64,000 bases of DNA from an uncultured delta proteobacterium (GCA_903907985.1 CAIVQG010000051.1:137271-201270); one strand, 5' to 3'; shown: positions 19,407-33,280, counted from the first letter of the stretch. The notes: generated by a model from the sequence alone, not told the origin. Numbers and translations are program-made.

Positions 19407-21530
19407 CTAAGTGTTAGTTTTACTCTTAGCTGTCCAAATTCTTTTATTTTCAATGCCGAATATTTTCAATTTTCGATACATGGTGGGTGTACTTATGTTC
19501 AGCATCTGAGCGGCAGTTGCCACATCATATTTAGCCTCGGCAATGGCAGACTTGATAAGTTCTTTTTCAGAATCTTTCAATGAAACGATGGGACTCATCT
19601 TTTCGGCCGGTTTTGTCAGGGTAATTGCACTTTTGTCAATATACTCAGGCAAATTATCCGGATTAATAACGTTCCCTGTTGTTACATTGACCGCATATAT
19701 CATGGCATTCTCCAGTTGCCGCACATTACCCGGCCACTTGTGTTCCTTAATCAATCTCAGAGATGCCGGGCTCAATTGGGGAATCGCTCGACCTATTTTT
19801 CGGCAGTAGCTCTCGATAAAATAACGGATTAATACTTCTAAATCGTTTCCTCTTTCGCGTAATGCCGGAATTTTAATCGTTAAAACTGATAGTCGATAAT
19901 AGAGATCTTCGCGGAAAAGGCCGTTATTTGCCATCTGGTAGAGATCTTTATTCGTTGCAGCGACTAATTTGAAGTCAACGTGGTTATAACGCCGCCCGCC
20001 CAGGCGCATAATCTTCTTATCCTCCAGCACTCGCAACAAAACACCCTGAAGCTCCATAGGCATGTCACCAATTTCATCCAAGAAAAAAGTGCCGCCATTG
20101 GCCAGTTCAATTTTACCCGGCCTTCCGCTTCGGTCAGCGCCGGTAAAGCTGCCTCCCTCATAACCCAGCAGTTCACTTTCAATTAAGTTACGGGGAATTG
20201 CCGCACAGTTCACGGCTATGAACGGGCCCTGAGGACGATAATTGTTATGAATAGACTGAGCAAAAAGCTCCTTGCCTGTCCCGCTTTCGCCGGAGAGCAG
20301 AATGTTCTCTTGAGAAGAGGAGAATCGTCGAGCCGCTTCTAACGCAGAAACAAATATTTTACTTTCGCCGATAATATCCTTAAAATGATAACTGGCCGAG
20401 GTTCCCGACCTCTTCGTTACTAAAGCATCAAATTTTTCAATGGAAGTTAGTCTCAGAACAGCGCTTCTTGTCTTATTGTCGCTCTGATTCGAGATTGGTC
20501 GAATACTTATTAGATATTTTTGCTCATCATCCCCTGTACAAATGGTTTCTTCGATATCGACGTTTTGCCCTTTTAAAGCCAGTTGCAGCAGCGGTGATTG
20601 TTTCGTTAGAAAGTCCTTAATGTTTTTATTCTTTTTTTCATCAGACATTATATTCAATATCCGGCAACCTTCCTTGTTGATATGATTAATTTTACCGGTT
20701 TGATCAATCACGATTAACCCTTCGTCGATTAGAGACCAGGTTGCTTTTAGCGTTTCATAGGAGAATGCCAGATTATCTCTGGTCGTTTCCAGGAAGTCAT
20801 AGCTTGTTCTGAGTTTTAAACCATTCTCTATCGTGGTTGCCATGGCGTATGTCAGAGCAAACGTATGTAAAAAAAGATTCCTACAGCTTTCTTCCCAGGG
20901 AGGATTTGGAATGTCCTGACGCAGCATTATACCGCCGATGACTTTTCCGGTATCATCATGTATGGGAGCGGCAGAAACAATTAAATCAAGTTTTGCGAAA
21001 TCGTCACAGTAGAACTCCAAGCCAAGCATCTGTATCGGGCAATTATGGTATGTAGCAAGTGCATGGGCGCAGGTGCCGATGGTGCTTTCATCATAAATGT
21101 AGTTCATGGGGATAGGGTTATAGGTTTTTTCAGTTTGATGCAACAGAGGTACGCCGCTTATGTGGTACAAAAATAACGCACTGCCATTAAAAGCTTGCAG
21201 TTCTCTAAAGGCTGTGAAAATAGGATTAGCAATGTTAATAAGATGGCTGTTATTATTTACAATTTTACTATATGCATCAGGTTCAAGATATTTTTTATAC
21301 TCTATTTTCCTGTGATTTATTCCTAGTTTGCGTGATTTATTCCAGGAGTCGGCTACCTCCGGAGATAGGAAAAGACAAGTCCGGGCATCTTCATCGTCGC
21401 CGGCAAAAAATTTTTCCCTAAACAGCTTTATGCCTTCGTAACGTTCCTCGGTAAGAGAATATTTTTTATCAATTGTAAGGAAATTATTAGGATTATGAAT
21501 TTCCCCCGAATTATTAGTTGAACTTTCCAT
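19407..21530 (-). CDS. Sigma-54-dependent activator with GAF/PAS input (AcoR/DhaR-like architecture)
   Basis: GESGTGKELFAQ, GSFTGAD, FLDEIGDMP, Fis HTH at C-terminus; N-terminal domain resembles AcoR-type sensors. Confidence 0.88.
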   Translation of the reverse strand: MESSTNNSGEIHNPNNFLTIDKKYSLTEERYEGIKLFREKFFAGDDEDARTCLFLSPEVADSWNKSRKLGINHRKIEYKKYLEPDAYSKIVNNNSHLINIANPIFTAFRELQAFNGSALFLYHISGVPLLHQTEKTYNPIPMNYIYDESTIGTCAHALATYHNCPIQMLGLEFYCDDFAKLDLIVSAAPIHDDTGKVIGGIMLRQDIPNPPWEESCRNLFLHTFALTYAMATTIENGLKLRTSYDFLETTRDNLAFSYETLKATWSLIDEGLIVIDQTGKINHINKEGCRILNIMSDEKKNKNIKDFLTKQSPLLQLALKGQNVDIEETICTGDDEQKYLISIRPISNQSDNKTRSAVLRLTSIEKFDALVTKRSGTSASYHFKDIIGESKIFVSALEAARRFSSSQENILLSGESGTGKELFAQSIHNNYRPQGPFIAVNCAAIPRNLIESELLGYEGGSFTGADRSGRPGKIELANGGTFFLDEIGDMPMELQGVLLRVLEDKKIMRLGGRRYNHVDFKLVAATNKDLYQMANNGLFREDLYYRLSVLTIKIPALRERGNDLEVLIRYFIESYCRKIGRAIPQLSPASLRLIKEHKWPGNVRQLENAMIYAVNVTTGNVINPDNLPEYIDKSAITLTKPAEKMSPIVSLKDSEKELIKSAIAEAKYDVATAAQMLNISTPTMYRKLKIFGIENKRIWTAKSKTNT

Positions 21531-21586
21531 CTTATTATTCCCTCCCTAAATTATTACCAAAGCTTATACCAGATAATTATTAAAAT

Positions 21587-21607
21587 CATAATTAATTATT
21601 AATTATG
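21587..21607. promoter_or_regulatory. Candidate activator binding site (UAS): perfect 10+1+10 palindrome
   Basis: CATAATTAAT-T-ATTAATTATG between divergent sigma-54 activator and acyl-CoA synthetase. Confidence 0.5.
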
Positions 21608-21753
21608 AGACAAGAATACGCCAAACTTCCTCTAATTAAATCTGAAAAATCCGGAAACCATGAACTAAAGATAAATTTTATTGACAATTATATTAATTAT
21701 TTATGCGCTTTTTAACAATCATTTGATTCCTTGCTGCAAGCGAGAAATGCTAC

Positions 21754-21769
21754 GGGCACGAACATTGCT
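21754..21769 (+). promoter_or_regulatory. Sigma-54 (-24/-12) promoter
   Basis: GGGCACGAACATTGCT versus consensus TGGCACGNNNNTTGCW: one mismatch. Confidence 0.75.
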
Positions 21770-21959
21770 AAAAGTATTATCATTCAACCCATCCTTCAAG
21801 ACTTATGCTTTTAATATTATTCGAGAAATAGATAAGTCCAAATTATGGATACCGGTCAAAGCTTTCAAGAAGGTTACTGTCCGGGTCAGGCGCCTTTTAG
21901 TTTACACCCCAGTTAAGGGGGTATATTTTACTATCTACATTAATTAAAAAGGAGGAATT

Positions 21960-23549
21960 ATGAAGATGGAGATTACGTCAGCTCAAACCATCGGAAAAAC
22001 TCTGGAGGCAGCCGTTCAAGCTGCGCCGGATCGCGTGGGTTTTGTTTATCTTGACCAGGAAATCACTTTCGCACAGATGGATAAGGCCTCAGATCGGGTG
22101 GCTTCGGGCTTTTTGAAGATGGGGCTGCAGCGGGGGGATAAAATCGGCATTATTGCCCTGAATCAAATGGAGTGGCTCTATGTCTATTTTGCCGCCGCAA
22201 AGATCGGCCTGGCGGTTGTGGGTTTGAGCGTCAGGTACCGGGAGGGAGAATTTGACTACATGCTCAATCACAGCGACGTCCGGGCCATCGTCACACTGGC
22301 CAAGTGCGGGGACTTCGATTATGTCGATTTTTTTAAAAAATTCCGCACAAAAATCCCCGGTTGCCGGCATTTTATCTTTATCGGCGAAGGCGGGTTTCCG
22401 GAAAGCACGGGTTTCGATGCCCTCTTGAACGCCGATGTGGACGCCACGACCCTGACGAACGCGAAGCAGGCCGTAGTTCCCGACGATTTGATGATGATCA
22501 TTTATACGTCCGGCACGACGGGGACGCCCAAGGGCGCCATGATTACCCATAAAAGCCAACTGGCGTCGGCCTTGGCCATGGCAAACCATACGAAATTCAC
22601 GGCCGATGATGTTCAGGCTCTGGCTATGCCCCTCAATCACGTTGGCGGCATTACCTGCGGCATCCTCGTCCATTTACTGGCAAAAGCCGCCGTCGTCCTG
22701 GTCCCCATGTTTAATGCTGACCTGGTTATCCAATTGTCCGTGAAATACCAGCCCACCATCTGCGGCGGCGTGCCAACAATGCACCTCCTGCTCATGATGA
22801 ACGAAAGTTTCAAGACCTGGGATCGCAGCAAGGTCCGGATCGTGATCGCCGGGGGGTCCAATGCGGAACCCGACATGCTGAAGAAAATCAAAGAAGCCTT
22901 CCCCAACGCGGCCATCATGAATCTTTACGGATTGAGCGAATCATCGGGGGCCGTCATCATCAGCCCCTGGGAGAGCGATTTCGATGCCACCGTCCGGAGC
23001 ATCGGCAAACCCATCGGCGATTTCAAGGCCAAAGTAGTTGATGCAGACGATCAGGAACTCCCCACGGGCGAAACGGGAGAGCTCTGCATTCAAGGCGATT
23101 CCCTGGCGAAAGGTTACCTCCATATGGAAAAGGAAACGGCCGAGGCCTTCAGGGGAGGATGGCTCCATACAGGCGATATGGCTTATATTGACGGGGAGGG
23201 TTACATCGTCCTGAAGGGCCGCAAGAAGGAAATGTACGTCCAAGGGGGCTTCAATGTCTACCCCGTCGAGGTGGAAAATATCCTGTCCAAGCACCCCAAG
23301 ATCATGATGGCGGCGGGGATTGGTGTCCCCGACCCCGTTCTGGGAGAAGTGGGACGCTATTATATTGTCCCCAAAGCAGATACAAATCCAACTGAGGATG
23401 AAATCAAAGAATACTGCCGCCAGAATATGGCCGATTACAAGGTTCCCAAACAAATTGTTTTCCGACAGGAACTCCCGTTGACTCCGGCAGGAAAGATCAT
23501 GAAAATTAATTTAAAGGAAGAGTATGAAAAAAATAATCAAGTGACATGA
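21960..23549 (+). CDS. AMP-dependent acyl-CoA synthetase/ligase
   Basis: IIYTSGTTGTPKGAMITH, NLYGLSESSGAV, GWLHTGDMAYIDGEGYIVLKGRKKEM motifs. Confidence 0.95.
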   Translation: MKMEITSAQTIGKTLEAAVQAAPDRVGFVYLDQEITFAQMDKASDRVASGFLKMGLQRGDKIGIIALNQMEWLYVYFAAAKIGLAVVGLSVRYREGEFDYMLNHSDVRAIVTLAKCGDFDYVDFFKKFRTKIPGCRHFIFIGEGGFPESTGFDALLNADVDATTLTNAKQAVVPDDLMMIIYTSGTTGTPKGAMITHKSQLASALAMANHTKFTADDVQALAMPLNHVGGITCGILVHLLAKAAVVLVPMFNADLVIQLSVKYQPTICGGVPTMHLLLMMNESFKTWDRSKVRIVIAGGSNAEPDMLKKIKEAFPNAAIMNLYGLSESSGAVIISPWESDFDATVRSIGKPIGDFKAKVVDADDQELPTGETGELCIQGDSLAKGYLHMEKETAEAFRGGWLHTGDMAYIDGEGYIVLKGRKKEMYVQGGFNVYPVEVENILSKHPKIMMAAGIGVPDPVLGEVGRYYIVPKADTNPTEDEIKEYCRQNMADYKVPKQIVFRQELPLTPAGKIMKINLKEEYEKNNQVT

Positions 23550-23555
23550 ACCATC

Positions 23556-23593
23556 CAGCAGGTGCCTAGGCCATCATGGCCGGGTACCTGCTG
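23556..23593 (+). terminator. Stable hairpin after the acyl-CoA synthetase (no clear U-tract)
   Basis: CAGCAGGTGCC...GGTACCTGCTG with inner GGCC/GGCC pairing. Confidence 0.4.
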
Positions 23594-23680
23594 ACAGTAT
23601 TGCCTTTATGTTTAATATAGGGCACTTAAGTTCCTTATTGCTTATAAAACTTCTCTCTTTCAGTTGTTCATCTGTACTTT

Positions 23681-23920
23681 TCATTTTTTAAGAGACGGCC
23701 ACTTGATTTGAAATTCGATTTCTTCGCTGCCTTCTTCGCGTTCATATTCAACACTAATTATGGCATTGGGTGGAACGGTGACACGCTCCCCTGCCACCTG
23801 TATCCGAAACACTTCTCCTTGTTCAATGCAATCCGCTAACCTGCGCAGTTTAGCAACAAATTGTTTGGCGGGATACCCTTTTTCAACATCGCGTTTTGTT
23901 TTCCTGTTGCGGCTTGCCAT
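23681..23920 (-). CDS. Amphi-Trp domain-containing protein
   Basis: 79 aa; VEKGYPAKQFVAKLRRLADCIEQGEVFRIQVAGERVTVPPNA...EIEFQIKW pattern. Confidence 0.75.
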   Translation of the reverse strand: MASRNRKTKRDVEKGYPAKQFVAKLRRLADCIEQGEVFRIQVAGERVTVPPNAIISVEYEREEGSEEIEFQIKWPSLKK

Positions 23921-23977
23921 AACGAAATTACCCCTTTCTCTTTAATAATATTACAGACAAGATTTATGTATCGAGAA

Positions 23978-24011
23978 CAAAAAACTCAGGCCGAGTCGCA
24001 AAGACCCGGCC
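23978..24011 (-). terminator. Rho-independent terminator of the SDR gene
   Basis: Minus strand GGCCGGGTC-tttgc-GACTCGGCC followed by TGAGTTTTTTG. Confidence 0.65.
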
Positions 24012-24080
24012 CGAAAAACCGCTATACCGGTGATATTCAGTTTTATTTATCCTTTTCTTTTGCCGGCTTAAAAATACCCT

Positions 24081-24830
24081 TTAGATCTTCATCCCACCGT
24101 CACAGAAGATAACCTGCCCGGTAATGAAAGAACTTTCATCGGAAGCCAAAAACAGCGCCAGGTTGGCAATATCCAGCGGTGAGCCTTTGCGATTCAGGGG
24201 AACAATGAAAGGCAGCATGGCATCCATTTGCTTGATAGTCTCCGGAGGCATACTCTTCAACATATCTGTCCAAATCATTCCCGGAGCGATAGCATTGACA
24301 TTAATGTTCTTTGGCCCCATTTCCTTGGCGGCGGTTTTCGTCATTCCGATAACACCGGCTTTGGATGCGGAATAGTTGATCTGCCCTGTATTTCCCAGAG
24401 CGCTGGTTGATGAAATATTCACAATCTTGCCGTAACCTTTTTCCCGCATGACCCTGCCCGCACACTGCATGCAGTAAAACACGCCGGTCAGATTGATGGC
24501 AATGACCGAATCCCACTGCTCGTCCGTCATTTTATGCATAATCGAATCACGGGTAATACCCGCGTTGTTAACCATGATATCAAGCGTACCGAATTCCTGA
24601 ACTGCCGTATCAACCATTTTCTGAACAGTTTCCCGTGATGTCACACTGCCAACCACAGCCACCGCTTTGCCGCCTTTGGCCTTGACCTTCTCCACAACGC
24701 TTTTTGCATCCGCTTCATTGACGTCATTGACGATAACTTTTGCTCCCTCCTCGACAAAACGCATAATAATGCCCTCGCCGATACCACGTCCTGCTCCTGT
24801 TACAATTGCCACTTTGTCTTTAAGTCTCAT
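24081..24830 (-). CDS. fabG: SDR family 3-oxoacyl-ACP reductase (FabG-like)
   Basis: VAIVTGAGRGIGEGI, VNNAGITRD, YSASKAGVIGMTKTAAKE, CDGGM. Confidence 0.9.
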   Translation of the reverse strand: MRLKDKVAIVTGAGRGIGEGIIMRFVEEGAKVIVNDVNEADAKSVVEKVKAKGGKAVAVVGSVTSRETVQKMVDTAVQEFGTLDIMVNNAGITRDSIMHKMTDEQWDSVIAINLTGVFYCMQCAGRVMREKGYGKIVNISSTSALGNTGQINYSASKAGVIGMTKTAAKEMGPKNINVNAIAPGMIWTDMLKSMPPETIKQMDAMLPFIVPLNRKGSPLDIANLALFLASDESSFITGQVIFCDGGMKI

Positions 24831-24874
24831 TCCTTAAAACCTCCCTCAGCCTTCAGTCTTTAGTCTGCTTACCA

Positions 24875-26380
<1,506 letters not shown>

Positions 26381-26528
26381 CTATATGTATTAATTCGAGA
26401 TATTCGCATAATTCACCAGGCAGACAAGAACAATATCAACGTGACGTTTCCGGACTGATCAGAGCAAGATATCCCTGATAATCAAGAGCAGCAAGATGGA
26501 ATAGTGGCGGCGCCCGGAATCAAACCGT

Positions 26529-27044
26529 CTACAATTTAATCCTTACCCCTCCGATCCGCCAGTCCAGCTTCCGCAAATAGAGATATCCGGTAGGATAGAT
26601 AATGATGCCTGCATAAACATACAAATAGACTCTGTCCCAGATCAGCGTAAAAATATTTTGAAAGTACTTTAGTGCAGAAATATTCTCGTCACTGAAATCG
26701 ATAAAATATACCGGCCCGGATTTACTCAAGACTGCCTGCTGCCAGAGCATATTATTATTTTCCAGCATAAATATCGGAATACCAAAAACAAGCAACAAAA
26801 CCGTGGTTCCTGTAATCAATATACCCCAATTATATTTCCCCATTTTAAATAAAATAATATCCGCCAGAATGATTAGAAAAGCATAAATGACAATGGCGAT
26901 ATAAAAATTAATCAGAGTTTGAGGAATGGGAGACAATAATTTAAAATAGACCGGAATCAAAAAACGCACCAGAAGCAAACCACAGGCAATGGAGAAAGCA
27001 ACCGTAAATATGATTATTAATACCTTAATAAAGTTGTTTACCAT
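26529..27044 (-). CDS. Hypothetical multi-TM membrane protein
   Basis: 171 aa with four or five hydrophobic segments; no family recognised. Confidence 0.5.
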   Translation of the reverse strand: MVNNFIKVLIIIFTVAFSIACGLLLVRFLIPVYFKLLSPIPQTLINFYIAIVIYAFLIILADIILFKMGKYNWGILITGTTVLLLVFGIPIFMLENNNMLWQQAVLSKSGPVYFIDFSDENISALKYFQNIFTLIWDRVYLYVYAGIIIYPTGYLYLRKLDWRIGGVRIKL

Positions 27045-27478
27045 ATCAAATATTATATCCCCTGCTTTCGCTTGATATATCTTCTACTTAAATCAGATTT
27101 GCCATAAAATTTCGGCACTCCCTGAACCGGCAATAAAGAGTGTACGTTTGTTGAAAATATTATTGGCTAGAGGGGTGATAAGTCAAGATAAATATTAATT
27201 TTTAAGTATAAAACAAGGCTAACCTGATACACTTGCAGCAATCAGCTTAAATTATTCTGAGCAAAAAAATACTAATATCGCCCCAATACCTGTTCGCCAA
27301 GCGTCCCCGTAACCGATCAACAAAACATCTTCAATAATCTTTAAATATTAAGAAATCTTGCCACGCCAGCGCTAAAGATACATTTTTGAACCATTTAAAT
27401 CATATAATCGTACATTTTTGTATTTGACAAATTACTTTTTTGCGGTTAGGAATACGGCAAACGTTTGCCGATGGTCTT

Positions 27479-29901
<2,423 letters not shown>

Positions 29902-30066
29902 AAAAATAGGCTGAAGACTGAAGGTGGAGTCCCTCAAAAACGGGACGGAAACCGGCGAATGCCGGACCGAAGGTTGAGATGGTGGGCGCTTTGCGCCCAA
30001 CTAAACAGTTTGTTAAAGAAAGGCCGTGCTGCTCTCAGAGAGAGCGAAATGGCAAATATTGTTGAA

Positions 30067-30100
30067 GCCGCAGCCTGATTAGGGCTGCGGCTTTTTATTT
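30067..30100 (+). terminator. Rho-independent terminator downstream of gdhA
   Basis: GCCGCAGCC-tgatta-GGGCTGCGGC-TTTTTATTT. Confidence 0.9.
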
Positions 30101-30260
30101 GATGTCAGCACCACCGGCCTGCCTTGCTCTGTTCATAAATTCAAACAATCTGATGTTTTTAATATTTAGCCAGCTTACACCTACTACTAAAGTGTTTTCG
30201 ATTTGGAATTGTGGTGAGGCTTACCGTTTCAAATCAGCAACTTTTCCTGACTCGGTCGGT

Positions 30261-30310
30261 GTGTGTAGCAGGAAGCAGTCCTTGCTGTCTGCACCTACAA
30301 ACAAATGATT
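30261..30310. repeat. Dispersed ~50-bp repeat, copy A
   Basis: gtgtgtagcaggaagcagtccttgctgtctgcacctacaaacaaatgatt, close to copy at 33231-33280. Confidence 0.5.
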
Positions 30311-30475
30311 ATCGGTCAGATAAAACTTAAGGATTATCGCTTGAACCGTAGTATCTGACAGGTCTTACAGAATCTTTATTGTCGCACCATCTGCTGCCTC
30401 TGTGCTCCCCAACGTCCAGCTTACTCTATGAAGATTTTCTCTAGAGTATCAAGACACTTGCAGTTACTGCCTCTG

Positions 30476-32203
30476 CTATTCCTGTGCCCCGGCTTGTTTG
30501 AGCATCTTCACGGTTCCATCGGCCTGCCAACCCCATTTTTCAACGGCCAACTTGGTTGCGGTCATACCATCCTGTCTCCTGGCATTCGGATCAGCACCTT
30601 TCTCCAGCAAAAGCTTGACTATATTCGGATGTCCCTGTGCTGCTGCACAGATAAGGATCGTCTCTCCATCTATTTTTTTCGCGTTCACATTGGCGCCTCT
30701 GTCCAGGAGTATCTTGACGATATCATTGCTGGCACCGATCGCGCACGAGGCAAGCATCAAGACTGTCTCTTCTCTGGTATTCTTCGCGTTCAAATCAGCG
30801 CCTTTGTTTAGCAGTGCCTGGATGATCTCGGCATATTTGCAGTTCATAATGCAATTCGCTCCCGCCGCTGCGGCTCTCATCAAGGGTGTCGTTCCGTCCA
30901 GCATCTTCATATCAACCACAGCATGCTTCTCCAGAAGGGCATTGACTATTTCCACATGTCCGTTATTCGCGGCCCATATTAACGCTGTCTCTCTCTGCGC
31001 ATACATGCTTACGTTAACGTCGGCATCCTTGTCCAGGAGCATCCTGACGATCTCCGTGTGGCCGTGCTCCGCAGCAAAGATAAGTGCAGCCCCCCCTGCC
31101 ACATTCCTTCTGTTCACACCCGCTCCTTTTTCCAGCAGGGCCTTGACTATCTTCATATACCCCTCGGACGCGGCCCACATTATCGGTGTCCACCCGCTGG
31201 AGTTCTTGCAGTTGGCGTCAGCCCCTTTCTCCAAGAGCATTGTCGCCATTTCTCCCTGCGCGTTCATCGCTGCGTTCAAAAGTGCGGGATATCCATTGGC
31301 TGCCGCGCTGTTCACGTCGGCGCCTTGCTCCAGTGCAGCCTGTGCCCCTGCTATGTCCTTCTTGGCTACTGCATCATTGAACTCCTTGTTCAGTGCCGGG
31401 TTGCCGGGAGCAGAGGTTTGTCGGGGCTTCTGTGCCATCGGTGGTTTCTCGCCCTTCTGGAGCGCATTGAGCTTTGCCAAATCGTCTCGCACTTCGCTAT
31501 ACTTCGTGATGTCCGGCTGCAGCTCTGCCGCCTTGTCAAAGTCCCTTCTCGCCTTCTCCAGTTGGCCAAGTTCTAGATACGCCTTGGCACGATTGCGATA
31601 GGCATAGAAGAGCGTGCCGTTCAATTGGACGAGCTCGTCGAACTCCTGCCGCGCTTTGTCGTACTGCCACAGCTTCAGGTATGCCCTCCCGACACAATTG
31701 ATGCTCTCGGCGTTCACTACGGCCTGTTTCGACCGGGAACAAGCATCCAGCATGGCTGGATAGTTGCCAGAGTCCAGATGGAAGTTGGAAAGCGATATAA
31801 GAAGCCTGCCTGATTCTTTCTGAGGTGCAAACCGGATGGCCATATTCATGTCCTCGATAGCAGAGGAGAAGTTCTTCGTCTCACGCTTCGCAAGTGCCCT
31901 CCCCGCGTATCCCGAATAGTTCTCCGGGTCCAACTCAAGCACTTTGGTGAAGTCGCGTATCGCCGCATCGAATTGTTTAAGATTACGGTGGGCCACACCC
32001 AGCAGGCGGTTCGCCTCGACATGTTGAGGGTTTGTCGTCAGAACTGCATTCAATTCAGTGACAGCTTCAGCGTATTTCTTTTGTTCGATGAGCGCCTTTC
32101 CCTTCGCAACCAATTGGTCCACTTCCGGGGCTGCATAAGCAACCGCGGCCATAAACAAAACAAACAACAAAGATGCAACAAATGACAAACTGCGCTTCTT
32201 CAT
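30476..32203 (-). CDS. Secreted TPR plus ankyrin-repeat protein
   Basis: Signal peptide, N-terminal TPR (ALIEQKKYAEAVTELNAVL...), then multiple ankyrin repeats (GxTPLMxAAxxGxxxIVxxLLxKGADxN). Confidence 0.9.
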   Translation of the reverse strand: MKKRSLSFVASLLFVLFMAAVAYAAPEVDQLVAKGKALIEQKKYAEAVTELNAVLTTNPQHVEANRLLGVAHRNLKQFDAAIRDFTKVLELDPENYSGYAGRALAKRETKNFSSAIEDMNMAIRFAPQKESGRLLISLSNFHLDSGNYPAMLDACSRSKQAVVNAESINCVGRAYLKLWQYDKARQEFDELVQLNGTLFYAYRNRAKAYLELGQLEKARRDFDKAAELQPDITKYSEVRDDLAKLNALQKGEKPPMAQKPRQTSAPGNPALNKEFNDAVAKKDIAGAQAALEQGADVNSAAANGYPALLNAAMNAQGEMATMLLEKGADANCKNSSGWTPIMWAASEGYMKIVKALLEKGAGVNRRNVAGGAALIFAAEHGHTEIVRMLLDKDADVNVSMYAQRETALIWAANNGHVEIVNALLEKHAVVDMKMLDGTTPLMRAAAAGANCIMNCKYAEIIQALLNKGADLNAKNTREETVLMLASCAIGASNDIVKILLDRGANVNAKKIDGETILICAAAQGHPNIVKLLLEKGADPNARRQDGMTATKLAVEKWGWQADGTVKMLKQAGAQE

Positions 32204-32419
32204 TTTTTCTCCTTTTTCATTTTAGTGCAGTATAATGCCTAAAAGCTCTGTTCTTGCGTAATCACCAGGTGTTCTTGTTATCCCAAGAACTATGAGGACG
32301 GAACTCATTATAATCTGCCCGTTGCAAATGACCACTTAAAAACCCCTATCCCATATCCTAAGAACACGGATCATCTGTTCCGCTATTCCCTCAAGTATCC
32401 TAATTCATATTGCAGGCAC

Positions 32420-33052
32420 TTATTTAATACTCAAATTTTTTATTTCCCCTTTAAAGTACCTTCCGTAAGTTTTATTATACGCCACAGTGACACTAGAATT
32501 GGGGAGATAATATATGTTTCCAGCAAAGCAGGGTTTCGTATCGACCAAAGCATCGTTTATATACAAACGTATCTCTGTGTCTTGCCTCTGGAATACAATA
32601 TGATGCCATACACCGGTTTGAAGCTTGTAGGTAATTACTGCCCCGCTGCTTCCGTTGCCGATGGCGAAATCGAAGTTATTCAAGTCATCGCCTCTTTGCT
32701 GAATAACCAATCCCACATTTGCCCGATGATTGAAATCGAGGATATCGGCGTGCGTTTGTTGGTTCGACCCTGGTTTTACATCCATTTCGATGGTAAAATC
32801 ACCTATCATCCTTGACGGCAAGGCTGCACCGATATCAATGCCGTCATTGATGCCGTTAAACACCTTTACACCTGAAAAAATATAGGAGAGACTGGTGGAA
32901 TCCGAAAATGTAATAGAACTTATTTCCGATTGGGTATAAACTACCGTCCTGCCGTTCTTGAAATTGATGGTAATAGAGTTACCGTAAGCCAATAACGACA
33001 AACCAAACACACAGGCTGACACGAGCGCGAGGGAAGTGATCATCTTTTTCAT
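32420..33052 (-). CDS. Secreted LamG/concanavalin-A-like domain protein
   Basis: Signal peptide; FTIEMDVKPGS...GVWHHIVFQRQDTEIRLYINDALVDT...KGEIKNLSI. Confidence 0.75.
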   Translation of the reverse strand: MKKMITSLALVSACVFGLSLLAYGNSITINFKNGRTVVYTQSEISSITFSDSTSLSYIFSGVKVFNGINDGIDIGAALPSRMIGDFTIEMDVKPGSNQQTHADILDFNHRANVGLVIQQRGDDLNNFDFAIGNGSSGAVITYKLQTGVWHHIVFQRQDTEIRLYINDALVDTKPCFAGNIYYLPNSSVTVAYNKTYGRYFKGEIKNLSIK

Positions 33053-33096
33053 TTTCCATGCTCCTTTAATATTTTTTTAAAAAATGCCGTAACTGG

Positions 33097-33125
33097 AATA
33101 TAAGGCAGACACGCTTGCATGTCAA
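33097..33125 (-). promoter_or_regulatory. Predicted sigma-70 promoter for the LamG-like gene
   Basis: Minus strand TTGACA-N17-TATATT. Confidence 0.6.
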
Positions 33126-33230
33126 AGCAAAAAGGCCACAAAAATGTATGGATGCGGTGTCGATGTTTGTCGGGCGTAAATAGTGTTTATTAAGAATCGT
33201 AGTCTTGCATTTTTGCCAAGGTTGTATGGT

Positions 33231-33280
33231 TGTGTAGTAGTAGGAAGCATTGCTTGCTGTTCGCACCTACGAACAAATGA
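33231..33280. repeat. Dispersed ~50-bp repeat, copy B
   Basis: tgtgtagtagtaggaagcattgcttgctgttcgcacctacgaacaaatga. Confidence 0.5.

Noticed and set aside
21681-21947. 88-aa ORF upstream of the acyl-CoA synthetase
   Set aside because: Overlaps the sigma-54 promoter and contains no recognisable features; probably 5' UTR.
22089-22673. 194-aa minus-strand ORF antisense to acyl-CoA synthetase
   Set aside because: Shadow ORF; the sense frame has all AMP-binding motifs.
30498-31601. 367-aa plus-strand ORF antisense to the ankyrin-repeat gene
   Set aside because: Ser/Ala-rich mirror of ankyrin repeats; the minus-strand product has unmistakable TPR/ankyrin motifs and a signal peptide.
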